DNA of 64,000 bases from NCEH01 sp043195125 (GCF_043195125.1 NZ_JBAFWR010000002.1); one strand, 5' to 3'. Shown: positions 41,300-50,598, numbered from the stretch's first letter. The notes: generated by a model not told the origin, from the letters alone. Numbers and translations: made by a program.

Positions 41300-42313
41300 T
41301 CAGCGCGCGCCGAACACCTGGTCCAGCTTGCCGCCGGAGACAAACTGGTCGGCATTCGCCTTTTCCCAGCCGCCGAACACATCTTCCACCGTCACCAGGC
41401 GCACCGGCGGGAACTGATCCTTGAACTGGGCTTCCACACTCTTGTCGACCACGCGGTGGAACGCCTTTGCAGCCACCGTCTGGCCGGCGGGCGAATAAAG
41501 GAACTCAAGATAGGCGGTGGCGGCGGGGCGCGAGCCGCGCTTGTCCACCACCTTGTCCACCACGGCCACTGGGAATTCCGCCAGCAGACTGACCGACGGC
41601 ACGATGGTCTTGAGCTTCTTGTCCTTATAGAGCCCCTCGATGGCGCGGGTCTCGGCCTCGAAGGTTACCAGCACGTCGCCGGTCTCGCGCTCCACGAAGG
41701 TGGTGGTGGCGCCGCGTCCGCCGGTGTCGAAAACCGGCACGTTGGCGAGCAGCTTCTTCACGAACGCGTCCGCCTTGGCGGTGTCGCCCTTGTTCTGCTC
41801 CAGCGCATAGGCATAGGCCGCAAGATAGGTGTAGCGCGCATTCCCCGAGGTCTTGGGATTGGGGAAGATCACCTTCACGTCGTCGCGGACGAGATCGTTC
41901 CAATCCTTGATGTTCTTCGGGTTTCCGTCGCGCACCAGGAAGGCCGGGAAGGAATAATAGGGCGAGGCATTGTTGGGGAATTTCTTCTGCCAGTCCCTGG
42001 CCACATAACCGGCCTTGGCGAGGACATCCACGTCCAGCACCTGGTTGAAGGTCACCACGTCCGCCTCCAGCCCTTCCAGGATAGCGCGCGCCTGGCGCGA
42101 GGAGCCGGCGTGGCTCTGGTTGACGGTCAGCTCCTGCCCCGTCTTCTGTTTCCAGAACGGCACGAACTCGGCATTCTCCGCCGTGAACAATTCCCGGCCG
42201 ATGTCGTAAGAGACATTCAGGATCGAGTTCGGCCCGGGCTGCTGGGCGAAGGCGACGCCGGGCGCCAGCAAGGCGGCGAGGCTCAGGGTCGAGAACGCGC
42301 GGCGCGTCAGCAT
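41300..42313 (-). CDS. Sulfate/thiosulfate ABC transporter periplasmic binding protein
   Basis: A 337-residue protein with a signal peptide (MLTRRAFSTLSLAALLAPGVAFAQ) and the Sbp/CysP fold: LNVSYDIGRELF, NQSHAGSSRQARAILEGLEADVVTFNQ, NPKTSGNARYTYLAAYAYAL, VERETGDVLVTFEAE and VARPxG-like FPVAVVDKVVDKRG. It captures sulfate or thiosulfate in the periplasm for a CysTWA permease, which is not in this window, so it is an orphan binding protein. ATG 42313 follows GGAGAG. A 19-bp dyad lies 29 bp upstream. Confidence 0.93.
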   Translation of the reverse strand: MLTRRAFSTLSLAALLAPGVAFAQQPGPNSILNVSYDIGRELFTAENAEFVPFWKQKTGQELTVNQSHAGSSRQARAILEGLEADVVTFNQVLDVDVLAKAGYVARDWQKKFPNNASPYYSFPAFLVRDGNPKNIKDWNDLVRDDVKVIFPNPKTSGNARYTYLAAYAYALEQNKGDTAKADAFVKKLLANVPVFDTGGRGATTTFVERETGDVLVTFEAETRAIEGLYKDKKLKTIVPSVSLLAEFPVAVVDKVVDKRGSRPAATAYLEFLYSPAGQTVAAKAFHRVVDKSVEAQFKDQFPPVRLVTVEDVFGGWEKANADQFVSGGKLDQVFGAR

Positions 42314-42341
42314 GGGGCTCTCCATAAAACTATTATTCTTT

Positions 42342-42360
42342 GTGAAATTCGTAATTTCAC
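42342..42360. promoter_or_regulatory. Dyad upstream of the sulfate-binding protein gene
   Basis: Perfect inverted repeat GTGAAATT-CGT-AATTTCAC within an unusually AT-rich stretch (42323-42370). Its position, ending 29 bp before the start codon, suits an operator for a sulfur-responsive regulator. Confidence 0.55.
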
Positions 42361-42432
42361 GTGACGCTATGTAGCACACGCTTCCGCGAGGGCAAACACC
42401 CTCGCCCTTCAAATCACCGGCACAAACGAAAA

Positions 42433-42453
42433 TGCCCGGGCCAAGCCCGGGCA
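42433..42453 (-). terminator. Rho-independent terminator of acs
   Basis: Perfect 9-bp stem TGCCCGGGC / GCCCGGGCA with a 3-nt loop. On the minus strand it runs into TTTTCGTTTG, 26 bp after the acs stop. Confidence 0.88.
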
Positions 42454-42478
42454 CTTCGAAATCTCAGGCGCGGGAGGA

Positions 42479-44431
42479 TCAGGCCGCAGTGCGCTTGTTC
42501 TGGCGATTGTGCACCAGATCGTCCACCACACCGGGATCGGCGAGGGTCGAGGTGTCGCCCAGGCTCTCGAACTGGTCCTCGGCGATCTTGCGCAGGATGC
42601 GGCGCATGATCTTGCCGGAGCGGGTCTTCGGCAGGCCGGGCGCGAACTGGATCAGGTCCGGCGAGGCGATCGGGCCGATCTCGCGGCGCACCCAATTCAC
42701 CAGTTCCTTGCGCAAGTCCTCGCTCGGCACTTCCCCGTCCATCAAGGTGACATAGGCATAGATGCCCTGGCCCTTGATATCGTGCGGGAAGCCCACCACC
42801 GCCGCCTCGGACACCTTGGGATGGGCGACGAGCGCGCTTTCCACTTCCGCCGTACCCATGCGGTGGCCGGACACGTTGATCACGTCGTCCACGCGGCCGG
42901 TGATCCAATAATAGCCGTCGGCATCGCGGCGGCAGCCGTCGCCGGTGAAATACTTGCCGGGATAGGTGGAGAAATAGGTCTGCTCGAAGCGCTCATGGTC
43001 GCCATAGACCGTGCGCATCTGCCCCGGCCAGCTGTCGGCGATCACGAGATTGCCCTCGCAGGCGCCATCCAGCACCTTGCCTTCCGCATCCACCACCTGG
43101 GGCTGGACGCCAAAGAAGGGATTGGTGGCCGAACCCGGCTTCAGCGCGGTCGCGCCCGGCAGCGGGGTGATGAGGATGCCGCCGGTCTCCGTCTGCCACC
43201 AGGTATCGACGATCGGGCAGCGGTTCTCGCCGACCACGCGGTGATACCATTCCCACGCTTCCGGATTGATCGGCTCGCCCACCGAGCCGAGCAGGCGAAG
43301 CGACGCGCGCGAGGTCTTCTTCACCGGCTCCTCGCCGCTCTGCATCAGCGCGCGGATGGCGGTGGGGGCGGTGTAGAAGATGTTGACCTTGTGCTTGTCG
43401 ATCACCTCCCAGAAGCGGGAGTTGCTGGGATAATTGGGCACGCCCTCGAACATCAAGGTGGTCGCGCCGTTCGCCAGCGGGCCGTAGACGATATAGGAAT
43501 GGCCGGTCACCCAGCCGACGTCCGCGGTGCACCAATAGACGTCGCCCTCGTGATAATCGAAGACATATTGGTGCGTCATGGAGGCATAGACCAGATAGCC
43601 GCCGGTGGTGTGCAGCACACCCTTCGGTTTTCCGGTGGAGCCCGAGGTATAGAGGATGAACAGCGGGTCTTCCGCGTTCACATGCTCCACCGGGCATTCG
43701 TCGGTCACCATGTCGGCGGCCTCGTGATACCAGACGTCCCGGCCCGGCTCCATGTCCACCTTGCCGCCGGTGCGCTTGACCACGATGACATGGTCCACGC
43801 CGCCCTCGACGCGGGCGATGGCGGCATCCACATTGGCCTTCAGCGGCACCTTGCGGCCGCCGCGCAGGCCCTCGTCGGCGGTGATGACGCAGCGCGATTC
43901 ACAATCCGAGATGCGGCCCGCGAGGCTGTCGGGGGAGAAGCCGCCGAACACCACCGAATGGATCGCGCCAAGCCGCGCGCACGCCAGCATGGCATAGGCG
44001 GCCTCGGGGATCATGGGCATGTAGATGGTGACGCGGTCGCCCTTCTTCACGTCGCGATTGCGCAGGACGTTGGCGAAGCGGTTCACCTGCTCCGACAGCT
44101 CGCGATAGGTCACGTTGCGGGATTCGGAGGGGTCGTCGCCTTCCCAGATGATCGCCACCTGGTCGCCGCGCTCGGCAAGATGCCGGTCCACGCAATTGTA
44201 GGCGACATTGGTGATGCCGTCCTCGAACCATTTGATCGAGACCGCGCCGGGTTCGAACGAGGTGTTCTTCACCGTGGTGAAGGGCTCGAACCAATGGATG
44301 CGCTTGCCGTGCTCGGCCCAGAAGGCGTCGGGATCGGAAACGGAGGCTTGGTACATGGCCGCATATTCGGCGGCGTCCACGAAGGCGCGCCCCTGCCATT
44401 CAGCCGGGACCTGATAGACCGTATCGGACAT
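42479..44431 (-). CDS. acs: Acetyl-CoA synthetase
   Basis: A 650-residue AMP-forming ligase converting acetate, ATP and CoA to acetyl-CoA. Motifs: YTSGSTGKPKG (P-loop), TWWQTETGG, YFTGDGCRRDADGYYWITGRVDDVINVSGHRMGTAEVE, and Lys607 in PKTRSGKIMRR, the lysine whose acetylation shuts the enzyme off in other bacteria. Full length. It likely feeds acetate into the phaA/phaB and central pathways. It starts at ATG 44431 after GGGGAGGTCTCA. Confidence 0.97.
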   Translation of the reverse strand: MSDTVYQVPAEWQGRAFVDAAEYAAMYQASVSDPDAFWAEHGKRIHWFEPFTTVKNTSFEPGAVSIKWFEDGITNVAYNCVDRHLAERGDQVAIIWEGDDPSESRNVTYRELSEQVNRFANVLRNRDVKKGDRVTIYMPMIPEAAYAMLACARLGAIHSVVFGGFSPDSLAGRISDCESRCVITADEGLRGGRKVPLKANVDAAIARVEGGVDHVIVVKRTGGKVDMEPGRDVWYHEAADMVTDECPVEHVNAEDPLFILYTSGSTGKPKGVLHTTGGYLVYASMTHQYVFDYHEGDVYWCTADVGWVTGHSYIVYGPLANGATTLMFEGVPNYPSNSRFWEVIDKHKVNIFYTAPTAIRALMQSGEEPVKKTSRASLRLLGSVGEPINPEAWEWYHRVVGENRCPIVDTWWQTETGGILITPLPGATALKPGSATNPFFGVQPQVVDAEGKVLDGACEGNLVIADSWPGQMRTVYGDHERFEQTYFSTYPGKYFTGDGCRRDADGYYWITGRVDDVINVSGHRMGTAEVESALVAHPKVSEAAVVGFPHDIKGQGIYAYVTLMDGEVPSEDLRKELVNWVRREIGPIASPDLIQFAPGLPKTRSGKIMRRILRKIAEDQFESLGDTSTLADPGVVDDLVHNRQNKRTAA

Positions 44432-44752
44432 TGAGACCTCCCCTTCGTGCGTTGGCGTTTCGCGCGTCACATGAGGTCCGCGCTGCGCCCGATCGTGTTT
44501 GCTTGGCGCGATTATGGTGAGCGGGTCGGCGCTCCACAAGGCTCGGGCAGGGCAGACTTTGGACCAAGAATACTTTGGTTCTAGACGATCCGGCGCGGCG
44601 CGTAGGAAAGCGCTTCCGGATTTTAAATGGCAATGCACAGGCACGTGCGACCGCGCGCCCTGCGGCGCCGCGCACGCTGCTTCGCGCCCGTGCGGCGCGC
44701 TATAGATCGTCGCCCGCTAAGATGCGGCCCCGTGATCGTAGGATGGCACGAA
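44432..44752. other. acs upstream region
   Basis: 321 bp between the divergent acs and DUF423 genes, without a credible gene. At about 44556-44585 there is a repeated CTTTGG (16 bp apart) with a CCAA-rich dyad around TGGACCAAGAATACTTTGG, a possible regulator site for acs. The rest is GC-rich. Confidence 0.5.
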
Positions 44753-45130
44753 ATGACTCTCTGGCTCCGCTCCCTGCTCTTCGTCGCCGGCCTTTATGGC
44801 GCGGCCGGCGTGGGCGCTTCGGCCGTGGCCGCGCATCTCGCGGGGGGTGCCTCGCTCGCCACGGCGGCCCAGTTCTTCTTGTTCGGCGCGCTCACTCTCC
44901 TCGGGGCGGTGGCCGTGAGCGTCACTCTGCTGCGGGGCCGCACCGGGATTCTCGTCGGCGCCTCGGCCATCGGCCTTGGCACGCTTTTATTTTCGGGCGA
45001 TTTGACGCTGCGGGCTTTGATGGATGTCAAATTGCTCTGGGGCACCGCCCCGACGGGCGGCACCCTGATGATTGCCGGCTGGCTCGTGTTCGCCATCGGC
45101 GGTGTGCGCGCGATTTGGTCGCGCGCCTGA
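44753..45130 (+). CDS. DUF423 family inner-membrane protein
   Basis: A 125-residue protein with four hydrophobic helices, matching the small DUF423 (YgdD-type) membrane family: LFVAGLYGAAGVGASAVAAHL near the start, LGTLLFSGDLTLRALMD in the third helix region and APTGGTLMIAGWLVFAIGGV in the last. Function unknown in all bacteria. ATG 44753 is preceded by GTAGGATGG. A long upstream open frame to 44627 adds only basic, unconserved sequence. Confidence 0.9.
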   Translation: MTLWLRSLLFVAGLYGAAGVGASAVAAHLAGGASLATAAQFFLFGALTLLGAVAVSVTLLRGRTGILVGASAIGLGTLLFSGDLTLRALMDVKLLWGTAPTGGTLMIAGWLVFAIGGVRAIWSRA

Positions 45131-45132
45131 TC

Positions 45133-45603
45133 CTATAGCCGCAGCTTGGCGTTCTCGCCGAGGGTCGCGCGTTCTTCCTTCATGATCGCGGCGGCCATCT
45201 TCACGCCGGTCATGAGGGTGGAATCGCCCTGCCAATATTCGGCCTGCTCCGGCCGCACCCGCAGCAGGATGGCATTGGGATCGTCCGGCCCGCCGGGAAA
45301 ATACGCCTCCATGGCGTTGGACCAGATCTGCTTCAGCTTGGCGGGGTCGCGCACCACTTCCGCCGGTCCCGAGACCGAGAGATAAAAATGGTCGGACGGG
45401 TCGGCGAAGGTGACGCACACCTGGGGATCGTGGGCGATTTCGTCATCCTTCGAGGCGTGCGCGTCGGTCACGAACCAGATGGCGTGGTCCTCTTCCCGCG
45501 CCACCGGCGCCATGGGGCGCGCCCGCAGGCGGTGTCCGTCGCGGTCGATCAGCATGCAGGAATGGCGGCCGGCCATTTCTTCCCAGATCTCGTGGCTATC
45601 CAT
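45133..45603 (-). CDS. Pyridoxamine 5'-phosphate oxidase-family protein (general stress protein 26-like)
   Basis: A 156-residue split-barrel flavin-binding protein: GRHSCMLIDRDGHRLRARPMAP, IWFVTDAHASKDDEIAHDPQVCVTFADPSDHFYLSVSGPAEVV and a C-terminal VRPEQAEYWQ segment. Family members bind FMN or F420/heme; this type is often induced by stress. The precise reaction is unknown. It converges with the DUF423 gene with 2 bp between the stop codons. Confidence 0.9.
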   Translation of the reverse strand: MDSHEIWEEMAGRHSCMLIDRDGHRLRARPMAPVAREEDHAIWFVTDAHASKDDEIAHDPQVCVTFADPSDHFYLSVSGPAEVVRDPAKLKQIWSNAMEAYFPGGPDDPNAILLRVRPEQAEYWQGDSTLMTGVKMAAAIMKEERATLGENAKLRL

Positions 45604-45671
45604 GGTGCATCTCCTCTTGAGGGCTCCAGGGCCAACGATGGGGCGTGCGCGGGGTTCCCCCCGCGATCGAT

Positions 45672-46352
45672 TCAGCGCGGGCGCCACACGCAGGTGTGCT
45701 TGATGTCCGCGTCTTCCAGCTCCCGCGTCACCGGCACGGAATACTCCGCCACCTGCTCGAGTTCCGCTTTCGGCAGATAGGACCGCCCGGGATCGCCGAT
45801 CAGCACGATTGCGCCGCGCCGCGACAGCGCTTTGAGCCAGGCGAAGACCCGCTCGGCGAGGTCGCGCTCATAGCAAATGTCGCCGGCCAGCACCGTCTCC
45901 CAGCCCGCGTCGGTGCCAATCAGATCGGTGCCGCACACCTCCACCGCGACGCCGTTGGCCGCGGCGTTGAGCGCGATGGCGGCGAGCGCATAGGCATCGA
46001 TATCGGCGCAGGAGACGTGCGCCGCCCCCGCCCGCGTGGCGGCGATGCCCACCAGGCCGGAGCCGGAGGCGAAATCCAGCACCCGCCGCCCCGCGACTAG
46101 GTCGGGATGATCCAGCACATGGCGCGCCAGCGCTTGCCCGCCCGCCCAGGCAAAGGCCCAGAACGGCGGCGGCAAGCCCATGGCGCCCAGTTGCTCCTCG
46201 GTGCGCTGCCAGAGCGGCACGGCCTCATCGGCCACATGGAGGGAAAGCTCCGGTACCAGCGGCACCGGGCGCAGCCGCGTCTCCGCGCGCACGAAGCAGG
46301 CGGGATCGATGGCGGTCGGAGAGGGGAGAGGTGGAGATTTCGGTTCGCTCAC
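45672..46352 (-). CDS. Class I SAM-dependent methyltransferase (ETFB-lysine/nicotinamide N-methyltransferase-like)
   Basis: A 226-residue protein with the SAM-binding motif VLDFASGSGLVGIAATRAGA and ADIDAYALAAIALNAAANG, LAGDICYERDLAERVFAWL and IVLIGDPGRSYLP, closest to the electron-transfer-flavoprotein-beta lysine methyltransferase group. It probably methylates a protein lysine; the target is not shown. GTG 46352 (VSEPKSP) is used as start; an ATG at 46385 is possible. Confidence 0.85.
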   Translation of the reverse strand: MSEPKSPPLPSPTAIDPACFVRAETRLRPVPLVPELSLHVADEAVPLWQRTEEQLGAMGLPPPFWAFAWAGGQALARHVLDHPDLVAGRRVLDFASGSGLVGIAATRAGAAHVSCADIDAYALAAIALNAAANGVAVEVCGTDLIGTDAGWETVLAGDICYERDLAERVFAWLKALSRRGAIVLIGDPGRSYLPKAELEQVAEYSVPVTRELEDADIKHTCVWRPR

Positions 46353-46478
46353 GCCGCGACCTTGGCCGCCCGCGGGGCATGCCACAAGGAAAACCGATGG
46401 CCCGCCGGTGGGAACTTCGCGGCATCCCCCGCATTTTCAATGGGAAAGCCGGCGCCCGCCGGCAGCTGGACCCCCGCC

Positions 46479-47540
46479 ATGAACCGCCGTCCCTCCCAGA
46501 TGACCCGCCTTGCCCACAAGGCCGGCCTCGTGCTCGCCGGCCCCGAGGACCTCACATGGTCGCGCCGCAAGGCCGGGACCGGCTTCTCCTACCGGGACGA
46601 AACCGGCGCGCCGATCCGGGATGCGGAGATCCTCTCCCGCCTCGCCGCGCAGGCCGTGCCGCCCGCCTATCAAGACGTGCGTTACGCCCCAGATCCGCGC
46701 GCGCATCTGCAGGCCATCGGCCGCGATGCGGCGGGGCGGCTGCAATATCGCTACCATCCCGATTGGGAAAAGGTGCGCGAGGTGCTCAAGGCCCGGCGGC
46801 TGGCGAAGCTCGCGGATGCCCTGCCGACGCTGCGGCGCGCGCTCGGCCGGGGGCTCGCCGACGCCGGGGCGGACCGCGATCCGACGAAGGAGTTCGCGCT
46901 CGCCGCGGTGATCGAATTGGTCGCCCTCACCGCCATCCGTGCCGGCGGCGAAGCCTATGCCCGCGCACGCGGCACGCGCGGGGCCACGACCTTGCTGAAG
47001 TCGAACGTCACGCGCGACGGCGACCGGGTCGTCATCCGCTTCAAGGCCAAGGGCGGGCAGAAGGTGGAGAAGGACGTGTGCGTTCCCCGTTTCGCCGCCG
47101 CCATCGCCCGTCTGCACCGTTTGCCGGGGCGCCGGCTATTCCAGTATCGCGACGCCGAGGGCACGGTGCGACCGGTGCGGGCGGACGAGGTGAACCGGGC
47201 GCTGAAGGAGATGTCGGGCGCGCCCATCTCGCTGAAGGATTTCCGCACCCTCGTCGCCTCCGCCAGCGTGCTGGAGACGCTGGCCCGCGCGGTGCCCGCC
47301 GGCAGCGCCCGCGCCCGCCGCTCCCAGGTGCTGGAGGCGGTGCGGGACGCGGCAGAGGCGCTCGCCAACACGCCCACCGTCTGCCGAAAAAGCTATGTGC
47401 ACGGCACCATCGTCACCGCCTTCGAGGACGGCGTTCTGGAGCGCTTTTCCGCCACGTTGAAGGGCTGCCGCTCGCCCGCCCGGCGCGCCGAGGTGCTGGC
47501 CCAGATCGTCGCCACCTCGCGGCTGGAAGCGGCGGAGTGA
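46479..47540 (+). CDS. DNA topoisomerase IB (eukaryote/poxvirus type)
   Basis: A 353-residue type IB topoisomerase. The N-terminal domain contains AYQDVRYAPDPRAHLQAIGRDAAGRLQYRYHPDWEKVRE. The catalytic domain contains RAGGEAYARARGTRGATTLLKSNV (first Arg), FKAKGGQKVEKDV (Lys), SLKDFRTLVAS (second Arg) and the nucleophile Tyr306 in CRKSYVHGTI. It relaxes supercoils without cofactors. It is a non-essential accessory enzyme found in scattered proteobacteria. ATG 46479 lies just before the domain. Confidence 0.92.
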   Translation: MNRRPSQMTRLAHKAGLVLAGPEDLTWSRRKAGTGFSYRDETGAPIRDAEILSRLAAQAVPPAYQDVRYAPDPRAHLQAIGRDAAGRLQYRYHPDWEKVREVLKARRLAKLADALPTLRRALGRGLADAGADRDPTKEFALAAVIELVALTAIRAGGEAYARARGTRGATTLLKSNVTRDGDRVVIRFKAKGGQKVEKDVCVPRFAAAIARLHRLPGRRLFQYRDAEGTVRPVRADEVNRALKEMSGAPISLKDFRTLVASASVLETLARAVPAGSARARRSQVLEAVRDAAEALANTPTVCRKSYVHGTIVTAFEDGVLERFSATLKGCRSPARRAEVLAQIVATSRLEAAE

Positions 47541-47550
47541 CGGCTGCCGC

Positions 47551-47964
47551 TCACCCCTGCGCGAGCGCCAGCACCAGGTCCCACTCCTCGTCCGTCACCG
47601 GCTGCACCGAGAGGCGGGAGAATTTCACTAGCGCCATGTCCTGGAGACGGGGATCGGCCTTGATGGTTTCCAGCGACACCGGCGCCTTGAGCGGCTTCAC
47701 CGCCTTCAGGTCCACCATCACGAACTTGCCCGTGGGGTCGGAGGGGTCGGGATAGGCCTCGCGGATCACCTCGACGATGCCGACGATCTCCTTGCCCTCG
47801 TTGGAATGATAGAAGAATCCCTGGTCGCCCAGCTTCATGGCGAGCAGGTTCAGCTTGGCCGAATGGTTGCGCACGCCATCCCAATGGGTGCCCTTCGCGC
47901 CGGCCTTGACCTGCATCTCCCACGACCATTTGAACGGCTCGGATTTGTAGAGCCAATGGGCCAT
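47551..47964 (-). CDS. EVE-domain protein
   Basis: A 137-residue single-domain EVE protein: HWLYKSEPFKWSWEMQ, HWDGVRNHSAKLNLLAMKLGDQGFFYHS and the C-terminal VKFSRLSVQPVTDEEWDLVL. EVE domains belong to the PUA-like fold and read modified nucleobases or RNA. Target unknown. In many alphaproteobacteria it neighbours gpsA and tsaD, as here. It converges with the topoisomerase gene. Confidence 0.93.
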   Translation of the reverse strand: MAHWLYKSEPFKWSWEMQVKAGAKGTHWDGVRNHSAKLNLLAMKLGDQGFFYHSNEGKEIVGIVEVIREAYPDPSDPTGKFVMVDLKAVKPLKAPVSLETIKADPRLQDMALVKFSRLSVQPVTDEEWDLVLALAQG

Positions 47965-48141
47965 CGCGAAACTCCAGACGCCTGAATGCGCACGCTTCTG
48001 CTCTAGCGAGCGGGCGGGGCGATTGGCAAGCCGGCCGAAGGCCGCGCACGCGCTGGATGCAGCGCCCGGCATTTTTTCCGTGCGGGACAGTTGTGCACGG
48101 CTTGTCGCCTGATACCGTCGCCTCCCTTTTGGGAGGATAAG

Positions 48142-48441
48142 ATGGTCTACGAATTCGCTCACATCGAAGTTAAGCCCGGCCAGGAAGCCGATTTCGAAGC
48201 CGGCGCGACCAAAGCCGTTGCCCTGTTCCAGAACGCCCGCGGCTGCCGCAGCATGCGCGTCGACCGCTCGATCGAGTCGCCGACCCATTATACGCTGGTG
48301 GTGGAATGGGAGACCGTGGACGACCACATGATCCATTTCCGCGAATCGCCCGCCTTCAAGGAATGGCGCGCGCTGGTGAGCCCCTATTTCGTGTCTGGCC
48401 CGCAGATGGAACATCGCCACACGGTGGTGAAGGGCTTCTGA
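48142..48441 (+). CDS. Antibiotic-biosynthesis-monooxygenase (ABM) domain protein
   Basis: A 99-residue ferredoxin-like alpha/beta protein: MVYEFAHIEVKPGQEADFEAGATKA, GCRSMRVDRSIESPTHYTLVVEWETVDDHMIHFRESPAFKEWR. Family members are small dimeric monooxygenases or heme-binding proteins; catalytic role not evident. ATG 48142 follows GGGAGGATAAG, a strong ribosome-binding site. Confidence 0.9.
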   Translation: MVYEFAHIEVKPGQEADFEAGATKAVALFQNARGCRSMRVDRSIESPTHYTLVVEWETVDDHMIHFRESPAFKEWRALVSPYFVSGPQMEHRHTVVKGF

Positions 48442-48516
48442 GGCCAGCATCGGTCCTTGACCGACGCCGTGCGGCGCGCGCGGGCAGAAGCGAAAGCCCG
48501 TTCAGCGGCCGTCCGC

Positions 48517-49518
48517 CTAAGCCCGGCTGGTCTCGGACCGCTGCGGGCGGGCCATCAGCGCATCAATCGCCCCGGCGATGGTGAGCCGGCCCGCCAGCAC
48601 CGCATCGACCGCCGCGCAGATGGGCATGTCGACGCCCCGGCCCGCCGCCATTTCCACCAGCACGCTGGCCGTATAGGCCCCTTCCGCGAGCTTGCCTTCG
48701 CCGGCGCGGCCCTCGCCGAGCGCGAAGCCGAGGGCGAAATTGCGCGATTGCGGGCCGGAGGCGGTGAGAATGAGATCGCCCAGGCCCGCCAGCCCCGTGA
48801 GCGTTTCCGCCTGCGCGCCGAACGCCCGACCGAAGCGCACCAGCTCGGCAAACCCCCGCGCGGTCAGCGCCGCGCCCGCGCTCGCGCCCAGCCGGCGGCC
48901 GGCGACGATGCCGGCGGCAATGGCGAGCACATTCTTGGCCGCCCCGCCGATCTCCACGCCCCGCACATCGGTGGAATGATAAAGGCGGAAGGTGGGGCCG
49001 CCCAGCGCATCCGCCAGTTGCTCCGCCAATGCCACATCGGCGGCAGCGAGCGTCACCGCGGTCGGCAAGCCGGCCGCGACATCATGGGCGAAGCTCGGGC
49101 CGGAAAGCACCGCCGCGCGGCCGTGCGGCAAGGTGGTGGCGATCACCTCGCTCATGAAAGCGCCGGTGCCGCGCTCGATGCCCTTGGCGCAGGAGACAAG
49201 CGGCGTTCCCGCCGCGATTGAGGGACCAAGCTCCGCCAGCACCGCCCGCAGCGCCTGCGCCGGCACCACGAGGAGCAGCGCGTCGCAGGGGATGAGATCC
49301 TCGCGCCGTGCGCTCGCGTGCACGCCCGGCTCCAGGGGAATACCCGGCAGGCCGCGCACATTCTCGCGCCGCGCCTCCATGTCCGCCGCCTGATCCGCAT
49401 TGCGCGCGTAGAGCGTTACGCTGCGCCCGGCCCGCGCCGCCACATTGGCGAGCGCCGTGCCCCACGCGCCGGCGCCCACCACGCCGATGCGGGAAAAAGC
49501 GGTTGCCGCCTGCGCCAT
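48517..49518 (-). CDS. gpsA: Glycerol-3-phosphate dehydrogenase [NAD(P)+]
   Basis: A 333-residue enzyme that makes sn-glycerol 3-phosphate for phospholipids. IGVVGAGAWGTALANVAA is the dinucleotide loop, VSCAKGIERGTGAFMSEV contains the catalytic Lys region, EIGGAAKNVLAIAAGIVAG has the second Lys, and GLAGLGDLILTASGPQSRNF is diagnostic. It follows tsaD by 18 bp on the same strand, a conserved pair in alphaproteobacteria. Confidence 0.97.
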   Translation of the reverse strand: MAQAATAFSRIGVVGAGAWGTALANVAARAGRSVTLYARNADQAADMEARRENVRGLPGIPLEPGVHASARREDLIPCDALLLVVPAQALRAVLAELGPSIAAGTPLVSCAKGIERGTGAFMSEVIATTLPHGRAAVLSGPSFAHDVAAGLPTAVTLAAADVALAEQLADALGGPTFRLYHSTDVRGVEIGGAAKNVLAIAAGIVAGRRLGASAGAALTARGFAELVRFGRAFGAQAETLTGLAGLGDLILTASGPQSRNFALGFALGEGRAGEGKLAEGAYTASVLVEMAAGRGVDMPICAAVDAVLAGRLTIAGAIDALMARPQRSETSRA

Positions 49519-49536
49519 GTCTCTCAGGCCTCTCTC

Positions 49537-50598
49537 TCAGGCCTTGGCGCCGGTGGAGGCGGGATCGAGTGGCCAGCGCGCGCGCGGGCTGATGCTCAGG
49601 GGATCGGTGAGCCCGCGCGAGAGCCGCTCGGCCCCCGCCCAGGCGATCATGGCGCCGTTGTCGGTGCACAGTTCCGGCGGCGGCACCGCCATGCGCGTGC
49701 CGAGATCCACCGCCGTGCGCTGAAGCGCCTCGCGGATCGCGGCATTCGCGCCGACTCCGCCGGCCACCACCAGCGCGGTCGGCCCGCAGCCGACGAGATC
49801 GCGGAACGCCCGCGCGCCGGCGCGCACCCGGTCGGCGATCAGATCCACCACCGCCGCCTGGAACGAGGCGCACAGGTCATACACGTCCTGGTCCGACAGG
49901 GGGGCGAGGCGGTCCGCCTCTAGCCGCACGGCGGTCTTCAGGCCCGACAGGGAGAAGTCCGGCTCGCGCCGGCCCAGCATCGGCCGGGGGAAGGCGAAGC
50001 GGTGGGCATCGCCCAGCAGCGCCATCTGCTCCACCTGCGGCCCGCCCGGATACGGCAGGCTCAGCATCTTCGCCACCTTGTCGAAGGCCTCGCCCACGGC
50101 ATCGTCGAGCGTGGTGCCGAGCCGGCGATAGCGGCCGATCTCCTCCACCGCCAGCAATTGAGTGTGCCCGCCGGAGACCAGCAGCAGCAGATAGGGAAAG
50201 GCGACGCCGTCGGTAAGGCGCGCGGTGAGCGCATGCGCCTCCAGATGGTTCACCGCCACCAGCGGGCGGCGCGTGGACAAGGCGATAGCCTTGGCGGTGG
50301 TGAGGCCGACGATGACGCCGCCGATCAGGCCAGGACCCGCGGCGGCGGCCACGGCGGCGAGATTGGCGAAGTTCAGTCCCGCCGCGCGCATCGCCTCCGC
50401 GATGACGACATCGAGCACTTCCACATGGGCGCGGGCGGCGATTTCCGGCACCACGCCGCCATAGGGGGAATGTTCCTCGACCTGGGTGCGGATCACGTTC
50501 GAGAGCACGTGGCCGGCCCCGGAAGGCGAGCGCGCCACCACGGCCGCCGAGGTTTCGTCGCACGTGGTCTCGATGCCGAGCACCAGCAGATCCGCCAC
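49537..50598 (-). CDS. tsaD: tRNA N6-adenosine threonylcarbamoyltransferase
   Basis: A 353-residue protein of the ASKHA fold: VLGIETTCDETSAAVV, the iron/zinc ligands in NHLEAHALTARL, LLLVSGGHTQLL and VVAGGVGANAAIREAL. With TsaB, TsaE and TsaC it makes t6A37 in ANN-decoding tRNAs. The start is GTG 50598 (VADLLVLGIET) with GGAGGATAAA immediately upstream; the frame is open much further 5' but runs antisense into hemC. It is divergent from hemC. Confidence 0.96.
   Translation of the reverse strand: MADLLVLGIETTCDETSAAVVARSPSGAGHVLSNVIRTQVEEHSPYGGVVPEIAARAHVEVLDVVIAEAMRAAGLNFANLAAVAAAAGPGLIGGVIVGLTTAKAIALSTRRPLVAVNHLEAHALTARLTDGVAFPYLLLLVSGGHTQLLAVEEIGRYRRLGTTLDDAVGEAFDKVAKMLSLPYPGGPQVEQMALLGDAHRFAFPRPMLGRREPDFSLSGLKTAVRLEADRLAPLSDQDVYDLCASFQAAVVDLIADRVRAGARAFRDLVGCGPTALVVAGGVGANAAIREALQRTAVDLGTRMAVPPPELCTDNGAMIAWAGAERLSRGLTDPLSISPRARWPLDPASTGAKA

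Noticed and set aside
42352..42367. Possible fourth parS (AATTTCACGTGACGC)
   Set aside because: Only the central TTTCACGTGA agrees; the outer parS bases are lost, and the site is better explained by the separate GTGAAATT/AATTTCAC dyad.
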